From contig NZ_JAPPRJ010000001.1 in assembly GCF_026672545.1 (NCBI RefSeq), positions 2,419,501-2,483,500 of the forward strand: a stretch of DNA of 64,000 nt, read 5' to 3'. This document shows, in pieces, positions 62,858-64,000 of this stretch. Position 1 is the first letter of the stretch, and every line of letters starts with the position of its first letter. Made by a program: the position numbers and the translations under genes. Under the pieces are notes generated by a model that saw only the letters and a program-made list of their open reading frames with translations, ran no database searches and was not told the origin of the DNA. The DNA comes from Rhizobium sp. SL86. Its GTDB lineage: Bacteria; Pseudomonadota; Alphaproteobacteria; Rhizobiales; Rhizobiaceae.

Positions 62858-64000
62858 GTGAATACGCTGGATTTTGACAAGAAGCCGGAAGATACGCGCA
62901 TCGTCGTCGCCATGTCGGGCGGCGTGGATTCCTCCGTCGTGGCCGGGCTCCTGAAACGTCAGGGTTATGACGTGCTCGGCATCACCCTGCAGCTTTACGA
63001 TCATGGCGCGGCTGTCCATCGCGCCGGCTCCTGCTGCGCCGGCCAGGACATCGAGGATGCGCGCCGCGTCTCGGAAACGCTCGGCATCCCGCATTATGTG
63101 CTGGACTACGAAAAGCGGTTCCGCGAAACGGTGATCAATCCCTTTGCCGAAGCCTATGCCATGGGCGAAACGCCGGTGCCGTGTGTTGCCTGCAACCAGA
63201 CGGTCAAGTTCGCCGATCTTCTGGCAACCGCCCGCGAGCTGGGCGCCGATGCGCTGGCGACCGGCCACTATATCCGCTCGAGCCGCAATCCGTCCGCCGA
63301 CAATCCGAACCGCCGCGCGCTCTACCGTCCGATCGATGCCGATCGTGACCAGAGCTGGTTCTTGTTCGCCACCACCCAGGAGCAGATCGACTATCTGCGG
63401 TTTCCGCTCGGCGGCATGTCGAAGGCGGAGGTGCGGCTGCTTGCCGAGGAGATGGGCCTCGTCGTGGCCAAGAAGGCCGACAGCCAGGACATCTGTTTCG
63501 TGCCGCAGGGCAAATATGCCGATATCATCAACAAGGTGAAGCCGAATGCGGCGCTCGCTGGCGAGATCGTGCATCTGGATGGCCGTGTGCTTGGCCGCCA
63601 CGAAGGCATCGTGCATTACACGATCGGCCAGCGGAAGGGGCTGGGGGTTGCGACCGGCGAGCCGCTTTATGTCGTCTATCTCGACGCCCGCTCGCGCCGG
63701 GTGATCGTCGGGCCGAAGGAAGCGCTCGATACGCACCGTGTTTACCTGCGCGACATGAACTGGCTCGGCGATCGGGCGCTCAGTGAGGATGCGGCGGCAG
63801 GTTTTGCTTGCTTCGCCAAGGTTCGTTCCACCCGCCCGCCGACACCGGCGACGCTTTTTGCCGACGAGAAGGGCATCTATGTCGATCTCGCGATCGGCGA
63901 AGCGGGCGTGGCACCGGGCCAAGCCTGTGTGCTCTATTCGGCGGAAGGTGCGGATGCGCGCGTCTGGGGCGGCGGTTTCATCGAGCGCTCGGAACGGGCA
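62858..64000 (+). CDS. mnmA: tRNA-specific 2-thiouridylase MnmA, 5' part
   Basis: The frame starts at GTG 62858 ([20 protein letters not shown]), the start expected from rhizobial relatives; ATG 62837 is an in-frame alternative adding seven residues. It runs off the window end after 381 codons, so perhaps 15-25 residues are missing. The P-loop [21 protein letters not shown] with the first catalytic Cys, and [12 protein letters not shown] with the second are intact. The enzyme makes s2U34 of tRNA Lys, Glu and Gln. Confidence 0.93.
   Translation, partial: MNTLDFDKKPEDTRIVVAMSGGVDSSVVAGLLKRQGYDVLGITLQLYDHGAAVHRAGSCCAGQDIEDARRVSETLGIPHYVLDYEKRFRETVINPFAEAYAMGETPVPCVACNQTVKFADLLATARELGADALATGHYIRSSRNPSADNPNRRALYRPIDADRDQSWFLFATTQEQIDYLRFPLGGMSKAEVRLLAEEMGLVVAKKADSQDICFVPQGKYADIINKVKPNAALAGEIVHLDGRVLGRHEGIVHYTIGQRKGLGVATGEPLYVVYLDARSRRVIVGPKEALDTHRVYLRDMNWLGDRALSEDAAAGFACFAKVRSTRPPTPATLFADEKGIYVDLAIGEAGVAPGQACVLYSAEGADARVWGGGFIERSERA

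Noticed and set aside
1-64000. CRISPR arrays, insertion sequences, tRNA or rRNA genes
   Set aside because: No spaced direct repeats, transposase genes with terminal repeats, or recognisable tRNA/rRNA sequences were seen by eye. A tRNAscan or Infernal run would settle it.

Overview
The window looks like chromosome of a Rhizobiaceae-type alphaproteobacterium (Rhizobium/Agrobacterium/Allorhizobium relatives). The evidence is the CtrA-adaptor gene rcdA, DUF1192 and DUF4164 genes, a zapA-6S RNA-ygfA arrangement, an alpha-type serC behind a serC leader RNA, the ruv-ybgC-tol-pal-tilS-ftsH-glmM series, and four exact TTAA-N7-TTAA (CtrA-type) boxes. The DNA is GC-rich except for a short accessory island near 10.3-11.4 kb. 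I saw no rRNA, tRNA, insertion sequence or CRISPR array.

Layout. 0-9.7 kb: end of a thiamine-phosphate synthase gene, a Sel1-repeat protein, a SuhB-type phosphatase, an orphan MotA/MotB-like stator pair, a flavoprotein dehydrogenase, an ABC exporter (minus), rpmE and a D,D-carboxypeptidase. 9.8-11.4 kb: small hypothetical genes and one probably frameshifted gene. 11.4-16.5 kb (minus strand): rcdA, a possible very small gene, DUF1192, a frameshifted YmdB-like phosphoesterase, 5-formyl-THF cyclo-ligase, a CNNM/CorC-type membrane protein, 6S RNA, zapA and DUF4164. 16.7-25.9 kb: central carbon genes tkt, gap, pgk and fda, interrupted by a Tad-like surface protein (minus) and a K+/H+ antiporter. 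26-35 kb: mixed housekeeping and accessory genes (PhzF-like, MFS, MBL-fold, PNPOx-like, yebC, TauE, LLM oxidoreductase, a degenerate chemoreceptor).

35.3-38.9 kb: the Holliday-junction genes ruvC, ruvA and ruvB, with a complete AbrB/PIN (VapBC-type) toxin-antitoxin pair in each of the two junctions. The second pair overlaps ruvB by 4 bases. 38.9-44 kb: a phosphoesterase, a Nudix hydrolase, ybgC, and a di-haem oxidoreductase/CRTAC1 pair. 44.3-51.3 kb: the Tol-Pal envelope machine (tolQRAB, pal, cpoB) and tilS, with a 22-codon ORF coupled to tolB. 51.4-64 kb: ftsH, glmM, an outer-membrane barrel protein, DoxX, serC-serA, a Tim44-like protein, DUF1810, an MscS channel and the start of mnmA.

The least ordinary features are the double TA insertion in ruvCAB with related palindromic operators, the set of CtrA boxes (rcdA, ruvC/chemoreceptor, outer-membrane protein), the tolB leader ORF, the frameshifted ymdB-like gene, and an extra folded RNA-like element beside the 6S gene. 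Gene functions are assigned from recognisable families and motifs. All regulatory calls are by eye.
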